DNA from: Nitrosovibrio sp. Nv17
GTDB lineage: Bacteria; Pseudomonadota; Gammaproteobacteria; Burkholderiales; Nitrosomonadaceae
Assembly (NCBI RefSeq): GCF_900119085.1
Contig: NZ_FPIQ01000010.1
Coordinates: 33,793 to 97,792 of the forward strand
DNA: 64,000 bases
Reading direction: 5' to 3'
Shown: positions 38,895 through 50,556 of the stretch, piece after piece
Position numbering within the stretch: position 1 is the stretch's first letter
Layout: each line of letters starts with the position of its first letter
Position numbers and translations under genes: made by a program
The notes under the pieces: generated by a model
Databases searched by the model: none
Seen by the model: the letters and a program-made list of their open reading frames with translations, nothing else
Told to the model about the DNA's origin: nothing

Positions 38895-38919
38895 ACTGTG
38901 ATTCATCACAGCGTTCTCC

Positions 38920-38960
38920 GGGGCGGGCTGGGTGGAGCGCAGCGCAACCCAGCCCGCCCC
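38920..38960. repeat. REP-like palindromic hairpin
   Basis: Fourteen-base arms GGGGCGGGCTGGGT (38920-38933) and ACCCAGCCCGCCCC (38947-38960) are perfect inverted copies around GGAGCGCAGCGCA, which can itself pair. Elements with a GGGTGGAGCGCAGCGCAACCC core recur in many proteobacterial genomes as extragenic palindromes mobilised by RAYT transposases. Only one copy was noticed in this window. Confidence 0.65.
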
Positions 38961-39113
38961 TGCTGATTCGCTCGACGCTGTTCCGCGATGGATCGAATTC
39001 TTCCGTCCGCGCGCGGCGACTCGAGCAGGGCGGAGACATCCGATGACGGGTGCATGTTTTTCACTATCCATGGCGTAGCGGCCACCCGGCGGTTTTCATC
39101 CCGGAACAGAGCG

Positions 39114-39956
39114 ATGACTCCAGATCAGTATTGTCAGGAAAAGGCGATTCAGAGCGGATCGAGTTTTTATTACAGCTTCCTCTATCTGCCCGCCGAAAGG
39201 CGGCGGGCGATCACGGCCCTGTATGCCTTCTGCCGCGAGGTCGACGACGTGGTGGACGAATGCACCGATCCCGCAGTGGCGCGGGCAAAGCTCGCGTGGT
39301 GGCGGCACGAGGTCGCGCGCATCTTCGACGGGGCGGAAGGCGGCCCCGCACATCCGGTGACCAAGGCCCTGGCCGCCGTCGCGGAGAGATTCGATCTCAC
39401 CGAGAAGCGGCTGAACGAGATCATCGACGGCATGGAAATGGATCTGGACTACAACCGCTACGCCGACTTCGAAACCCTGAAACGCTACTGTTACCATGTC
39501 GCGAGCGTGGTGGGGTTGTGTTCCGCAGGGATTTTCGGCTACCGCAATGCGGACACACTCGCGTACGCCCAGGATCTGGGGCTTGCCTTTCAGCTGACCA
39601 ACATCATTCGCGACGTGGGGGAGGATGCGCGCCGCGACCGTATCTATCTGCCGCAGGATGAACTGAGCCGCTTCGGGGTTTCCGATGAGGATATCCTGCA
39701 TGCGCGCGAAACGGATGGTTTCCGGCAATTGATGGAATTCCAGATCGAGCGGGCCGAGGGCTGCTACGCGCAGGCGTATGCCGCGCTGCCGGCGGAGGAT
39801 CGCAGGAGCCAGCGTCCCGGCATCATCATGGCGGCGATCTATCAGACCCTGCTGAAGGAGATCAGGCGCGACGGATGCCATGTCATGCGGGAGCGCGTGA
39901 GCCTGACTCCGATACGCAAGCTGTGGATCGCATGGACGACATGGATCAGGGGATGA
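39114..39956 (+). CDS. hpnD: Squalene/phytoene synthase family, presqualene diphosphate synthase-like
   Basis: Condenses two farnesyl diphosphates to presqualene diphosphate in the bacterial HpnCDE route to squalene and hopanoids. The 280-residue protein has both Asp-rich motifs: D44-D48 in REVDDVVDE, and NIIRDVGEDARRDRIYLP near residue 165. The MTPDQYCQEKA start and FYYSFLYLP segment fit HpnD better than HpnC or phytoene synthases. The ATG at 39114 follows GGAAC. It overlaps the SDR gene by an ATGA. hpnC and hpnE are not in the window. Confidence 0.87.
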   Translation: MTPDQYCQEKAIQSGSSFYYSFLYLPAERRRAITALYAFCREVDDVVDECTDPAVARAKLAWWRHEVARIFDGAEGGPAHPVTKALAAVAERFDLTEKRLNEIIDGMEMDLDYNRYADFETLKRYCYHVASVVGLCSAGIFGYRNADTLAYAQDLGLAFQLTNIIRDVGEDARRDRIYLPQDELSRFGVSDEDILHARETDGFRQLMEFQIERAEGCYAQAYAALPAEDRRSQRPGIIMAAIYQTLLKEIRRDGCHVMRERVSLTPIRKLWIAWTTWIRG

Positions 39957-40699
39957 GCGGCTTCGATGACTATCGTGCGCCGTCGAATCTGCTCGAGGGC
40001 CGCGTGATCCTGGTCACCGGTGCGGGCCAGGGGATCGGCCGGGTGGCGGCGCTGGCCTATGCCGCGCACGGCGCGACGGTAATCCTGCATGGACGGCGGG
40101 TCGAGAAGCTGGAAGGCGTTTATGACGAAATCGAGGCTCATGGCGGAGCCCAGCCGGCCATCTTTCCGCTCGATCTGGAAAAGGCGGAAGACACGGATTT
40201 CCAGGCGCTGGCGCAGGCCATCAGACTGCAACTCGGCCGACTGGACGGCATCCTGCACAATGCCGCGCTGATGTTCAATCTGGCCCCGCTGGAAAACCAG
40301 ACGCTGGCGCAGTGGGTGGCGCTGCTGCGGGTCAATCTGGTGGCGCCGTTCGCTCTGACGCGCGCCTGCCTGCCGCTTCTGAAGGCGGCACCGGATGCCA
40401 GCGTGATCATGACCTCGGAGACGCACGGCCACGACCCCGCTGCCTACTGGGGGGGGTTCGCGGTAGCGAAGGCGGGACTGGAGGCGCTGGGGAAGATTCA
40501 ATCCCAGGAATGGGGAAAGTTCCCGAATCTGCGTCTCAACGTCCTGGTTCCCGGACCCGTGCAGGCGCCCCAGCGTACGCGGACCCATCCTGGAGAGGCG
40601 AAGCAGACATTGCGCCGGCCCGAGGATCTCATGCCACGCTATCTTTATCTGATGGGCCCGGACAGTCGGGCGGTCAGGGGGCAGACCCTGGTTTGCTGA
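39953..40699 (+). CDS. Short-chain dehydrogenase/reductase, YciK-like
   Basis: Classical SDR of 248 residues. It has a glycine-rich NAD(P) motif LVTGAGQGIG and NAG-equivalent ILHNAALM. The usual YxxxK catalytic motif is not evident: the corresponding stretch is YWGGFAVAKAGLEAL, where the Tyr lies eight residues before Lys as Y-x7-K. Similar spacing occurs around the SDR YxASK position in YciK-type proteins. The gene overlaps the hpnD stop (ATGA at 39953-39956). In-frame ATGs at 39932 and 39941 are alternatives. Substrate unknown; lipid metabolism is possible from coupling to hpnD. Confidence 0.83.
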   Translation: MSGFDDYRAPSNLLEGRVILVTGAGQGIGRVAALAYAAHGATVILHGRRVEKLEGVYDEIEAHGGAQPAIFPLDLEKAEDTDFQALAQAIRLQLGRLDGILHNAALMFNLAPLENQTLAQWVALLRVNLVAPFALTRACLPLLKAAPDASVIMTSETHGHDPAAYWGGFAVAKAGLEALGKIQSQEWGKFPNLRLNVLVPGPVQAPQRTRTHPGEAKQTLRRPEDLMPRYLYLMGPDSRAVRGQTLVC

Positions 40700-40763
40700 C
40701 TGCGCGCGGCCATGCCGCTGCGCGTGCGTGAGCCGAGCCGCTGTGTGGCCGCGGAGAAATGGG

Positions 40764-40769
40764 TATAAT
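40764..40769 (+). promoter_or_regulatory. -10 element of the tRNA-Leu promoter
   Basis: Perfect TATAAT 21 bp before the mature 5' end of tRNA-Leu. The -35 region (about 40741-40746) is weak. Confidence 0.55.
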
Positions 40770-40790
40770 GTTCTGGATTGCCGGCGGCGC

Positions 40791-40875
<85 letters not shown>

Positions 40876-40980
40876 GGAGCCGTGACAGGCCCGATCCGTC
40901 CCTGTGCCCGGCTTCGCATGTCCGCAGCGATCCCGGCATGCCGTGCAGCAACGCATGAATTATCAATCTCGAGGAATGCC

Positions 40981-42285
40981 ATGCAATCGAATGTCGAGGA
41001 TCTGGGTGCGCTGGCACGTCGCCTGAACGTTTCCATCCCTCATGAGAAGATCGAGACGGAGATCGAAAACCGTCTGAAACGGTTGGCGCGCACCGCAAAA
41101 GTTCACGGTTTCAGGCCTGGAAAGGTGCCGTTGAAGATCATTGCGCAGCAGTATGGGCCGCAGGTGCGGCAGGAGGTCGTGGGGGACGTTTTGCAGCAGA
41201 ACTTCACCGAGGCGATACGCGAGCAGAACCTGCGGGTGGCGGGCCATCCGCAGTTCGAGCCGAAACCGGGTGCGGACGATGCCTCCCGGTTCGAGTTCAG
41301 TGCGACATTCGAAGTCTATCCCGAGGTGGTGCCGGGCGAGTTGAATGGCGTCCGGATCGAGCGCCCCGTGGTCGAGGTGACCGAATCCGACATCGACCGG
41401 ACGCTCGGGATCCTGCGCAAGCAGCAGGCCACCTACGAGGCCGAGGATCGCCCGGCAGCCCGCGGTGATCGGATCACGCTCGATTATCGAGGTACCCTGG
41501 ACGGTGTGGAATTCGCGGGTGGAAAGGCGGAGAATGTTTCCATCGTGCTGGGCGAGGGGAAGTTGCTGGCGGACTTCGAAGCCCCTCTGGAAGGCATGCG
41601 CGCCGGGGACCGGAAAACGTTTGATGTCACCTTTCCGGCGGACTATCATGGAAAGGAAGTGGCGGGGAAGACGGCGACATTCGAAGTTCGGCTCGGGGGC
41701 GTGGAGGGAATCAGGCTCCCGGAAGTGGATGCCGGTTTTGCCAGGGTGCTGGGCGTTCCCGACGGCAATACCGACACGATGCGGGAAGAGATCCGGGCCA
41801 ACTTGAAGCGCGAGATACTCAAGCGTACCCAGGCTAAGATCAAGGAGCGGGTCATGCAGGCGCTCCTGGATGCGACTGCGATCCAGACTCCCAAGGTACT
41901 GGTGGAGCGGGAACTGGAGCGGCTGCTGCAGGAGGCGCGCAGCGACTTCGAGTCGCGCGGCGTGAGCGCCCGAGACGTGCCGCTGCCCCAGGACCTGTTT
42001 CGCGAGCAGGCCCAGCGTCGCGTGAGCCTGGGCCTGATACTGGCCGAGGTGGTGAAGGCGAACGGCCTGAAGGCGAGGCCGGAGGAAGTCCGCGCGGTGG
42101 TTGAGGATGTCGCGCAAAGCTACGAAGACCCCGAAGAGGTGATCAGGTGGCACTACGCCTCGCCGGAACGGTTGCATGAGGTGGAGTCGGCAGTGCTGGA
42201 AGACAACGTAGTGGCGTGGGTGCTGGAGCGGGTCACGGTGAGCGACAGGCCGATGACGCTGGACGAATTGATGGGAAGGGCATGA
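40981..42285 (+). CDS. tig: Trigger factor
   Basis: Ribosome-bound chaperone with peptidyl-prolyl isomerase activity, 434 residues. The N-terminal ribosome-binding domain has the signature [12 protein letters not shown]. The FKBP-type PPIase domain is around residues 155-240 ([21 protein letters not shown]), and the C-terminal helical arms follow. GAGGAA precedes the ATG at 40981, which gives the family start [20 protein letters not shown]. It heads the tig-clpP-clpX-lon block; clpP begins 1 bp after its stop codon. Confidence 0.98.
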   Translation: MQSNVEDLGALARRLNVSIPHEKIETEIENRLKRLARTAKVHGFRPGKVPLKIIAQQYGPQVRQEVVGDVLQQNFTEAIREQNLRVAGHPQFEPKPGADDASRFEFSATFEVYPEVVPGELNGVRIERPVVEVTESDIDRTLGILRKQQATYEAEDRPAARGDRITLDYRGTLDGVEFAGGKAENVSIVLGEGKLLADFEAPLEGMRAGDRKTFDVTFPADYHGKEVAGKTATFEVRLGGVEGIRLPEVDAGFARVLGVPDGNTDTMREEIRANLKREILKRTQAKIKERVMQALLDATAIQTPKVLVERELERLLQEARSDFESRGVSARDVPLPQDLFREQAQRRVSLGLILAEVVKANGLKARPEEVRAVVEDVAQSYEDPEEVIRWHYASPERLHEVESAVLEDNVVAWVLERVTVSDRPMTLDELMGRA

Positions 42286-42286
42286 G

Positions 42287-42949
42287 ATGACGCGGCGATT
42301 CGAAGGAGCGGGTGATTTCCACGGGCCGAGCAGCCTGGGACTGATTCCCATGGTGATCGAGACCAGCGGGCGCGGGGAGCGTGCGTACGATATCTATTCC
42401 CGCCTGCTGAAGGAGCGTCTGGTGTTTCTGGTGGGGCCGGTGACGGAAGTTTCCGCCAACCTCATCGTTGCGCAGCTATTGTTCCTGGAATCGGAAAACG
42501 CGGACAAGGACATCCATTTTTATATCAACTCCCCGGGTGGGCTGGTTTCGGCGGGCATGGCCATCTATGACACCATGCAGTTCATCAAGCCCGATGTCAG
42601 CACCCTCTGCATCGGCCAGGCCGCCAGCATGGGGTCGCTGCTGCTGGCTGCAGGTGCGCACGGCAAGCGTTTTTGCCTGCCCAATTCGCGTGTTATGATT
42701 CATCAGCCATTGGGAGGGTTCCAGGGTCAGGCGTCGGATATCGAGATACACGCCCGGGAAATTCTGTTCCTCAAGGGCCGGCTGAATGAACTCATGGCCA
42801 GGCATACGGGACAAAGCATAGAGAAGATCCAGAAGGATACCGACAGGGACAACTTCCTCAGTGCGCAGGAGTCAGTGGAATATGGACTGGTGGATGGTGT
42901 GCTGACCGCCCGCGGCGACGGCGATGCGGGCGGATCGGGTGCTCTCTAG
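42287..42949 (+). CDS. clpP: ATP-dependent Clp protease proteolytic subunit
   Basis: Serine peptidase forming the double-heptamer chamber used with ClpX or ClpA, 220 residues. The triad is S114 in [12 protein letters not shown]139 in VMIHQPLGG, and D188 in TDRDNF. A short N-terminal propeptide region precedes LIPMVIE. The start at 42287 lies immediately after tig, suggesting translational coupling; clpX follows after 56 bp. Confidence 0.98.
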   Translation: MTRRFEGAGDFHGPSSLGLIPMVIETSGRGERAYDIYSRLLKERLVFLVGPVTEVSANLIVAQLLFLESENADKDIHFYINSPGGLVSAGMAIYDTMQFIKPDVSTLCIGQAASMGSLLLAAGAHGKRFCLPNSRVMIHQPLGGFQGQASDIEIHAREILFLKGRLNELMARHTGQSIEKIQKDTDRDNFLSAQESVEYGLVDGVLTARGDGDAGGSGAL

Positions 42950-43005
42950 GCGTGCAGGTGGGGATTTGGCGACGAGCGCAGGGCTCGGATGACGCGGGAT
43001 AGACT

Positions 43006-44283
<1,278 letters not shown>

Positions 44284-44373
44284 GCCCGGCCGCAGTTCTC
44301 TGCGTCATCTTGAATTTTCCCGGGACACCCCCATACCATGATCCTTGGCCATCCTTTTTACAGGTGAACCGAT

Positions 44374-46788
44374 ATGCCTTCCTCTTCCGCTGACGACTCC
44401 ACCCAGGTCTCCCTGCCGTTGCTGCCCCTGCGCGACGTGGTTGTGTTTCCCCATATGGTGATTCCGCTCTTCGTCGGCCGGCCGAAATCGATCAAGGCAT
44501 TGGAGGTGGCCATGGAGTCCGGCAAGAGCATCCTGCTGGTGGCACAGAAGTTCGCAGCCAAGGACGAACCGGCCCCCGACGATCTCTACGGCGTGTGCAG
44601 CGTCGCCAATCTGCTGCAGATGCTCAAGCTCCCGGACGGCACCGTCAAGGTGCTGGTGGAGGGAAGCCGTCGCGCCCGCATCGTGTCGGTGATGGACGAT
44701 GGCAACCACTTCTCGGGCCAGGCGGCCCTGCTGCCTCCGGACGAGGCCGACAACCACGAGGTCGAGGCGATGCGCCGCGCCATGCTGGCTCAGTTCGACC
44801 AGTACGTGAAGCTCAACAAGAAGATTCCTGCCGAGATACTGACCTCGCTCAACGGCATAGACGAGGCGGGGCGGCTGGCCGATACGATCGCTGCCCATCT
44901 GCCGCTGAAGCTCGAACAGAAACAGGAGGTGCTCGAGATCTTCGACGTTCCGAGACGCCTGGAGCATCTGCTCGGGCTGCTCGAAACCGAACTCGACATC
45001 CTCCAGGTCGAAAAGCGCATCCGCGGCAGGGTCAAGCGCCAGATGGAAAAGAGCCAGCGCGACTACTACCTCAATGAGCAGGTGAAGGCCATCCAGAAGG
45101 AACTCGGCGAAGGCGAGGACGGCGCGGATCTGGAAGAGATCGACAAGAAGATCAAGGCGGCGCAGATGTCGAGGGAAGGCCGGGCGAAGGCGGAAGCGGA
45201 GCTGCGCAAGCTGCGCCTGATGTCGCCCATGTCGGCCGAGGCCACCGTGGTGCGCAACTACATCGATGCGCTGGTTGCGCTGCCGTGGAGAAAGAAGAGC
45301 AAGATCAGCCGGGATCTGGGTGCCGCCGAAGTGGTGCTGGAGCAGGATCATTACGGGCTGGACAAGGTCAAGGAGCGCATCGTGGAATATCTGGCGGTGC
45401 AGCAGCGTGTGGACAAGCTGAAGGCGCCCATCCTGTGCCTGGTGGGGCCGCCCGGCGTGGGCAAGACATCGCTGGGCCAATCGATCGCGCGTGCCACCAA
45501 TCGCAAGTTCGTGCGCATGTCGCTGGGGGGCGTGCGCGACGAGGCGGAGATACGCGGCCATCGCCGTACCTACATCGGTTCGATGCCGGGCAAGATCCTG
45601 CAGAACATGACCAAGGTCGGTGTCAAGAATCCGCTGTTCCTGCTGGACGAGGTGGACAAGATGGGCATGGATTTTCGTGGCGACCCCTCTTCGGCATTGC
45701 TCGAGGTGCTGGATCCGGAACAGAATCATTCCTTCGTGGATCACTACGTCGAGGTCGAGTACGACCTGTCGGATGTCATGTTCGTCGCGACCGCCAACAC
45801 GCTGAACATTCCTCCGGCCCTGCTGGACAGGATGGAGGTGATCAGGCTATCGGGGTATACGGAGGACGAGAAGCTCAACATCGCCACGCGCTATCTGCTG
45901 CCCAAGCAGATCAAGAACCATGGTTTGCGGGAGGACGAGCTGGCGATATCGGAATCCGCGTTGCGCGACATCACCCGCTATTACACGCGGGAGGCCGGCG
46001 TGCGGGCGATGGAGCGGGAGATCTCGAAGATATGCCGCAAGGTGGTCAAGGTCCTCCTGCTCAAGGGCGATCAGAGGAAGATCACCATCAACGGACGAAA
46101 TCTGGACAAGTACCTGGGGGTGCGTCGCTATACCTATGGCGTGGCGGAGGAAAAGAATCAGGTGGGGCAGGTCACGGGCCTTGCGTGGACCGAGGTCGGA
46201 GGGGAATTGCTCACCATCGAAGCGGTCGTGCTGCCGGGCAAGGGCAAGACCATCACTACCGGAAAACTGGGAGAAGTCATGCAGGAATCGGTGCAGGCTG
46301 CGCTGTCGGTGGTGCGCAGCCGTTCCCGGGCGCTGGGCATCGCCGACGACTTCTACCAGAAGAACGATATCCATATCCACCTGCCCGAAGGTGCCACGCC
46401 CAAGGATGGCCCCAGCGCCGGGATCGGCATCTGCATCGCGATGGTGTCGGCGTTGACGGGCATTGCCGCCCGGGCAAACGTGGCCATGACCGGCGAGATC
46501 ACCCTGCGGGGCGAGGTGCTGCCCATCGGCGGCCTCAAGGAAAAGCTGCTGGCAGCGCATCGTGGCGGCATCAAGATCGTGTTGATACCGGAGGACAACG
46601 TCAAGGATCTGAGCGAAATCCCGGAAAACATCAAGAATCGCCTGGATATCCATCCGGTCAAGTGGATCGATCAGGTACTGGATCTGGCGCTGGAGCGCAA
46701 GCCCGAGGCGCTCGTTGCGCCACCGGCGCCGGTGCCGGCGGCGGTGGGCGTGGAAGGCGATGCCGGGACCACCGTGATGAAGCACTGA
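44374..46788 (+). CDS. lon: ATP-dependent protease Lon
   Basis: Cytoplasmic AAA+ serine protease degrading misfolded and regulatory proteins, 804 residues. The N-terminal substrate domain starts [21 protein letters not shown]. The AAA+ module has Walker [13 protein letters not shown] and Walker [12 protein letters not shown]. The C-terminal peptidase domain has the Ser-Lys dyad S681 ([11 protein letters not shown]) and K724 ([11 protein letters not shown]). A short Ala/Pro/Val-rich tail ends the protein. The gene lies 90 bp after clpX. Confidence 0.98.
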   Translation: MPSSSADDSTQVSLPLLPLRDVVVFPHMVIPLFVGRPKSIKALEVAMESGKSILLVAQKFAAKDEPAPDDLYGVCSVANLLQMLKLPDGTVKVLVEGSRRARIVSVMDDGNHFSGQAALLPPDEADNHEVEAMRRAMLAQFDQYVKLNKKIPAEILTSLNGIDEAGRLADTIAAHLPLKLEQKQEVLEIFDVPRRLEHLLGLLETELDILQVEKRIRGRVKRQMEKSQRDYYLNEQVKAIQKELGEGEDGADLEEIDKKIKAAQMSREGRAKAEAELRKLRLMSPMSAEATVVRNYIDALVALPWRKKSKISRDLGAAEVVLEQDHYGLDKVKERIVEYLAVQQRVDKLKAPILCLVGPPGVGKTSLGQSIARATNRKFVRMSLGGVRDEAEIRGHRRTYIGSMPGKILQNMTKVGVKNPLFLLDEVDKMGMDFRGDPSSALLEVLDPEQNHSFVDHYVEVEYDLSDVMFVATANTLNIPPALLDRMEVIRLSGYTEDEKLNIATRYLLPKQIKNHGLREDELAISESALRDITRYYTREAGVRAMEREISKICRKVVKVLLLKGDQRKITINGRNLDKYLGVRRYTYGVAEEKNQVGQVTGLAWTEVGGELLTIEAVVLPGKGKTITTGKLGEVMQESVQAALSVVRSRSRALGIADDFYQKNDIHIHLPEGATPKDGPSAGIGICIAMVSALTGIAARANVAMTGEITLRGEVLPIGGLKEKLLAAHRGGIKIVLIPEDNVKDLSEIPENIKNRLDIHPVKWIDQVLDLALERKPEALVAPPAPVPAAVGVEGDAGTTVMKH

Positions 46789-46975
46789 CGGGGAGGTGTC
46801 TCCAGGTTGTCCCGATCCCCGGCTGGACAAATCCGCAGAAATGCATATGAGATGCCTCCGTGCCCATTCCAGCGGAATCGTGGTGTGCGCAAAACCAGCG
46901 CAGACGGTCGATGAAGCGGGTTTTGCCATGGTATGCCGAAGAGGAAAAATGTTTCTGAAATATTTCCACAATTGC

Positions 46976-47004
46976 TTGACCCGGCACAAATGGCTTGATA
47001 TAAA
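46976..47004 (+). promoter_or_regulatory. Promoter of the HU gene
   Basis: TTGACC (46976-46981) and TATAAA (46999-47004) are separated by 17 bp, a near-consensus sigma-70 promoter. It fits the high expression expected for HU. The remainder of the 263-bp lon-HU gap shows nothing else recognisable. Confidence 0.75.
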
Positions 47005-47051
47005 ACCGATTGCAAGGGTTTTTCTGTCACCAAAACAAAAGGGGAATTACT

Positions 47052-47324
47052 GTGAACAAATCTGAACTGATCGATGCCATTGCCAAATCCTCCGATATTT
47101 CCAAGGCCGCCGCGGGAAATGCACTGGATGGCGCTCTATCCGCCATCAAATCCGCTCTGAAAAAGGGTCAGAGCGTGACGCTCGTCGGATTTGGTACCTT
47201 CAAGGTAGGCAAGCGCGCAGCCCGCACGGGCCGGAATCCCCGCACCGGCGCAGCCATCAAGATCAAGGCTGCGAAGGTACCGAAATTCACCGCTGGCAAG
47301 GCTCTCAAGGATGCTGTAAACTAG
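47052..47324 (+). CDS. hupB: DNA-binding protein HU-beta
   Basis: Histone-like nucleoid protein of 90 residues. It starts [20 protein letters not shown] and has the beta-arm segment [22 protein letters not shown]. The GTG at 47052 is supported by an upstream AGGGGAA and gives exactly the family length; a start at 47010 would add 14 unlikely residues. Downstream of lon as in other proteobacteria, and followed by two tRNA genes. Confidence 0.97.
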   Translation: MNKSELIDAIAKSSDISKAAAGNALDGALSAIKSALKKGQSVTLVGFGTFKVGKRAARTGRNPRTGAAIKIKAAKVPKFTAGKALKDAVN

Positions 47325-47338
47325 CGCCTTTTCGGACG

Positions 47339-47414
47339 GGGTGCTTAGCTCAGCTGGTAGAGCGTCGCCCTTACAAGGCGAATGTCGGCGGTTCGACCCC
47401 GTCAGCACCCACCA
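47339..47414 (+). tRNA. tRNA-Val (UAC)
   Basis: Acceptor GGGTGCT pairs with AGCACCC, the anticodon stem-loop CGCCCTTACAAGGCG contains TAC, the T loop is GTTCGACCC, and CCA is encoded. It lies 14 bp after the HU stop codon, probably on the same transcript as tRNA-Asp. Confidence 0.97.
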
Positions 47415-47434
47415 GCAAAGTCTTGAGAATTGCT

Positions 47435-47511
47435 GGAGTGGTAGTTCAGTTGGTTAGAATACCGGCCTGTCACGCCGGGGGTCGCGGGTTCGAGTCCCGT
47501 CCACTCCGCCA
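47435..47511 (+). tRNA. tRNA-Asp (GUC)
   Basis: Acceptor GGAGTGG pairs with CCACTCC, the anticodon stem-loop GGCCTGTCACGCC contains GTC, the T loop is GGTTCGAGTCC, and CCA is encoded at 47509-47511. It lies 20 bp downstream of tRNA-Val. Confidence 0.97.
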
Positions 47512-47537
47512 GATTCCGTTTGTTGTTATTGGACCCG

Positions 47538-47560
47538 GGCGAACGTACGTTCGCCTTTTT
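47538..47560 (+). terminator. Rho-independent terminator after the tRNA genes
   Basis: The perfect palindrome GGCGAACGTACGTTCGCC (47538-47555) is followed by TTTTT. It closes the hupB-tRNA-Val-tRNA-Asp unit. The remaining 146 bp up to ppiD show no further recognisable element. Confidence 0.85.
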
Positions 47561-47706
47561 CATGCGCGGCCTGATTCGGCTGTCGATCCGAAGACGTCTA
47601 TCCGCCGCCGCTCCAGCTTGCAGGAGAATCCCCGGCGGTCCGGCGCGGGACCGGGCCCTTTCTTCCATCCAGTTCCCGTCTGGTTGCCGGTTATGGATAT
47701 AGGATA

Positions 47707-49596
47707 ATGTTCGATTTCGTCCACAAGAAGAAGCGTATCGTCCAGATCATCCTGGCGCTCGCCACCCTGCCCTTCCTGTTCTGGGGCATCGAGTCGTACA
47801 ACAGCAGCGGCGAAGGCGGGGAGGACTATCTGGCGCTGGTGGCCGGCGAAAAAATCATGCGCCAGGAGTTCGAGCAGGCGCTGCGAAACCAGCAGGAAAA
47901 CATGAGGGCGGCCATGGGCGGAAGTCTGGATGACGCCATGCTGGAGAGCCCGCAGTTGCGCGCCATGGTGCTGGACAGGCTGATCCAGCAGCGACTGTTG
48001 AAGCACGAGGCGGTGCGGGTCGGCCTGACCGTGCCGGACACGCAGCTCATATCGACCATACAGGAGATTCCGGCATTCCAGGAGGACGGTGCGTTCTCCA
48101 AGCAGCGCTACGAGACGCTGCTGCGGGGCCAGGGCATGAATCCGCGCATGTTCGAGGCGCGTGTGCGGCAGGAAATACTGCGGCAGCAGCTGACCGATGC
48201 CTACGCCGGCAGCAGCCTCGTGGCCGACCGGGTGACGGAGAGAATCCTGCGGCTCGGAGGCGAGAGGCGCGAGATCAGCCTGACCCATATTCAGCCGGAG
48301 CAGTTCCTGTCGCAGGTGAAGCCCGATGAGGCAGCCATCCAGGCCTACTATGACAGCCATCAGGCCGAGTTCCGCCTGCCGGAGCAGGTGCGCGTCGAAT
48401 ATCTGGTATTGTCCCTTGACGACCTGATCCAGGATCAGTCCGTGAGCGCCGAGGAGGTGCAGGAGTATTTCGAGGGCCACCGGAGCGACTTCGAGGAGGC
48501 GGAAGAGCGCCGTGCGAGCCACATACTGATCAAGGCGCCGGCGGAGGCGGCCGAGGCCGAGCGGTCGGCGGCGCGGGCGCGGGCGGAGCAGCTGCTGATT
48601 CAGGTCAGGCGGGAGCCACAGAGGTTCGCGGAGCTTGCCGGACAGCACTCCGAGGATCCGGGCTCTGCATCGCAGGGTGGCGACCTCGACTTCTTCGCGC
48701 GGGGCATGATGGTCAAGGCGTTCGAGGATGCGGTGTTTGGCATGCAGCCGGACGAGATCAGCGATCTGGTCGAAACCGACTACGGCTACCACATCATCCG
48801 GCTGACGGGGATCCGGCCGGCCCGATCCGCCCGGCTCGACGAGGTCCGTGCTCAGGTCGAGCAGGAACTGAAGAAGCAGAAGGCGAGTGCGGTCTTTGAC
48901 CGGATGGCGGAAGAGTTTGGCAACGTGGTATACGAGCAGAGCGAGAGCCTGCAGCCTGCTGCGGAGAAGTTCGGCCTGCACGTCCAGCAGAGCGGCTGGA
49001 TCGCAAAGGGTGCAGGGGAGCCACCCTATTTTTCCCACGTCCGGCTGCAGGAGGCGATATTCTCGGAGGATACGCTCCGGAATCGGCGCAATACCGAGGC
49101 GGTCGAGGTGGCCCACAACACGCTGATCTCCGCCAGGGTAGCGGAGCATCGGCAGGCTGCGACGCCGCCCCTGGCCGTGCTGAAGGATGAAATCAGCGAG
49201 CGGCTGGTCCGCGAACGTGCGTCGGACTTGGCTCGCAGCACCGGCAAGGAGGCGCTGGCAGGTCTTCAGGCGGGTGGCGGGAGCGTCCGCTGGGGAGACG
49301 CCCAGGAGATTTCCCGGCAGGATCCCGGGGGGGTGGATCCTGCGATCATACGTGCGGCTTTCAGGGTTTCGACGACCAGCCTGCCCGTGTATGCCGGGGT
49401 GGAGAATTCGCAGGGCGGTTATACCCTGATCCGTGTCAGCCGAGTAGTCGAACCGGCTCCGGCGAATGCTGCGGAGCGTGCAAACTTTTCCCGCCAGCTC
49501 AGGCAGGTCTATGCCCAGGAGGAGTTCGCTTCCTACCTGGACGGAATCAGGAAGCAGTACAACGTGACCGTGAAAGAGGATTTGGAGAGGAAGTAG
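47707..49596 (+). CDS. ppiD: Membrane-anchored periplasmic peptidyl-prolyl isomerase PpiD
   Basis: Chaperone at the exit of the Sec translocon, 629 residues. One N-terminal transmembrane helix (about residues 12-28, IVQIILALATLPFLFWGI) anchors a SurA_N-like domain and a parvulin domain (about 265-365: RRASHILIKAP, FAELAGQHSEDPGSASQGGDL, GYHIIRLTG). The C-terminal part is another SurA-like helical region. The ATG at 47707 gives the family-typical MFDFVHKKKRIVQ. It converges with fabI. Confidence 0.95.
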   Translation: MFDFVHKKKRIVQIILALATLPFLFWGIESYNSSGEGGEDYLALVAGEKIMRQEFEQALRNQQENMRAAMGGSLDDAMLESPQLRAMVLDRLIQQRLLKHEAVRVGLTVPDTQLISTIQEIPAFQEDGAFSKQRYETLLRGQGMNPRMFEARVRQEILRQQLTDAYAGSSLVADRVTERILRLGGERREISLTHIQPEQFLSQVKPDEAAIQAYYDSHQAEFRLPEQVRVEYLVLSLDDLIQDQSVSAEEVQEYFEGHRSDFEEAEERRASHILIKAPAEAAEAERSAARARAEQLLIQVRREPQRFAELAGQHSEDPGSASQGGDLDFFARGMMVKAFEDAVFGMQPDEISDLVETDYGYHIIRLTGIRPARSARLDEVRAQVEQELKKQKASAVFDRMAEEFGNVVYEQSESLQPAAEKFGLHVQQSGWIAKGAGEPPYFSHVRLQEAIFSEDTLRNRRNTEAVEVAHNTLISARVAEHRQAATPPLAVLKDEISERLVRERASDLARSTGKEALAGLQAGGGSVRWGDAQEISRQDPGGVDPAIIRAAFRVSTTSLPVYAGVENSQGGYTLIRVSRVVEPAPANAAERANFSRQLRQVYAQEEFASYLDGIRKQYNVTVKEDLERK

Positions 49597-49629
49597 CGGC
49601 AGATTCGGCCGGCATCGCCTGCAGTGCGG

Positions 49630-50418
49630 CTAACGCTGGCCGATGTCGAAGGCCACCGTATTGAAGCCCGCGTCGACGTAGACGATTTCCCCGGTGATGC
49701 CGCTGGCCAGGTCGCTGCAGAGAAAGGCCGCAGCGTTTCCCACTTCCGCGGTGGAAACGTTGCGTCGCAGCGGCGAGATTTTTTCCGTGTATCCCAGGAG
49801 CTTGCCGAAATCGCCGATGCCGGCGGCAGCCAGGGTCTTGATCGGGCCGGCCGAGATGGCGTTGACGCGTATTCCCCTGGGGCCGAGACTGGAGGCCATG
49901 AAGCGCACGTTGGCTTCGAGGCTCGCCTTGGCCAGGCCCATCACGTTGTAGTTCGGCATCACCCGCACGGCGCCGAGATAGGTGAGGGTGAGCAGCGCTG
50001 CGTTCCTGCCCTGCATCAGCGGTGCGCCGGCCTTGGCCAGAGCGGCGAAGCTGTAGGAGCTGACGTCGTGCGCGATACGGAAGGCTTCGCGGTCGACGCT
50101 GTCGAGATAGTCTCCACTCAGGGCTTCGCGCGGCGCGAAGGCGATGGAATGCACGATGCCGTCGAGACCGTCCCAGTGCCGTGCCAGATCCCCGAAGCAG
50201 CGCGCTATCTCGCCGTCGCTGGCTACGTCGCACGGAAACAGCAGCTCGCTTCCGAATTCGGCGATCATCTTTTCCACACGGCCGCGCACGGCCTCTCCCT
50301 GGTAGGTGAAGGCCAATTGCGCACCCTCGCGATGCATCGCCTGGGCGATGCCGTATGCAATGGAGCGGTTGCTGAGCAATCCGGTGATGAGGATACGCTT
50401 GTCGGCAAGTAGTGTCAT
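49630..50418 (-). CDS. fabI: Enoyl-[acyl-carrier-protein] reductase (NADH)
   Basis: Last reduction in each fatty-acid elongation cycle; triclosan-type target. The 262-residue SDR-like protein begins [24 protein letters not shown]. The active-site tyrosine and lysine are in [15 protein letters not shown], and [13 protein letters not shown] is the substrate loop. AAGGA precedes the ATG at 50418. It diverges from the peptide-transport operon with 138 bp between starts and converges with ppiD. Confidence 0.97.
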   Translation of the reverse strand: MTLLADKRILITGLLSNRSIAYGIAQAMHREGAQLAFTYQGEAVRGRVEKMIAEFGSELLFPCDVASDGEIARCFGDLARHWDGLDGIVHSIAFAPREALSGDYLDSVDREAFRIAHDVSSYSFAALAKAGAPLMQGRNAALLTLTYLGAVRVMPNYNVMGLAKASLEANVRFMASSLGPRGIRVNAISAGPIKTLAAAGIGDFGKLLGYTEKISPLRRNVSTAEVGNAAAFLCSDLASGITGEIVYVDAGFNTVAFDIGQR

Positions 50419-50556
50419 GTCATATCCTTGGAACAATGGGAAGGCCGGGAAACTGGAATTATAGCCCCAAGTCCGGGCCGCCTGCAGCGTTACGCGTATC
50501 CTCCCGCCGCCCAGGCATCCTTGCGCTGCCCATATTTGGACTACACTATCGCGCCA

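Larger units (their letters stand above)
38748..39113. other. Intergenic region between groESL and hpnD
   Basis: This 366-bp stretch holds the promoter-like sequence at 38744-38772, a possible 35-codon frame (38787-38894), a 16-bp dyad CTGTGATTCATCACAG (38896-38911), and a REP-like hairpin (38920-38960). Nothing recognisable was seen in 38961-39113. Confidence 0.5.

Noticed and set aside
38896..38911. CTGTGATTCATCACAG as a CRP or FNR site
   Set aside because: The TGTGA/TCACA halves are only 4 bp apart instead of the 6 bp CRP needs, and the FNR half-sites do not match at the required spacing.
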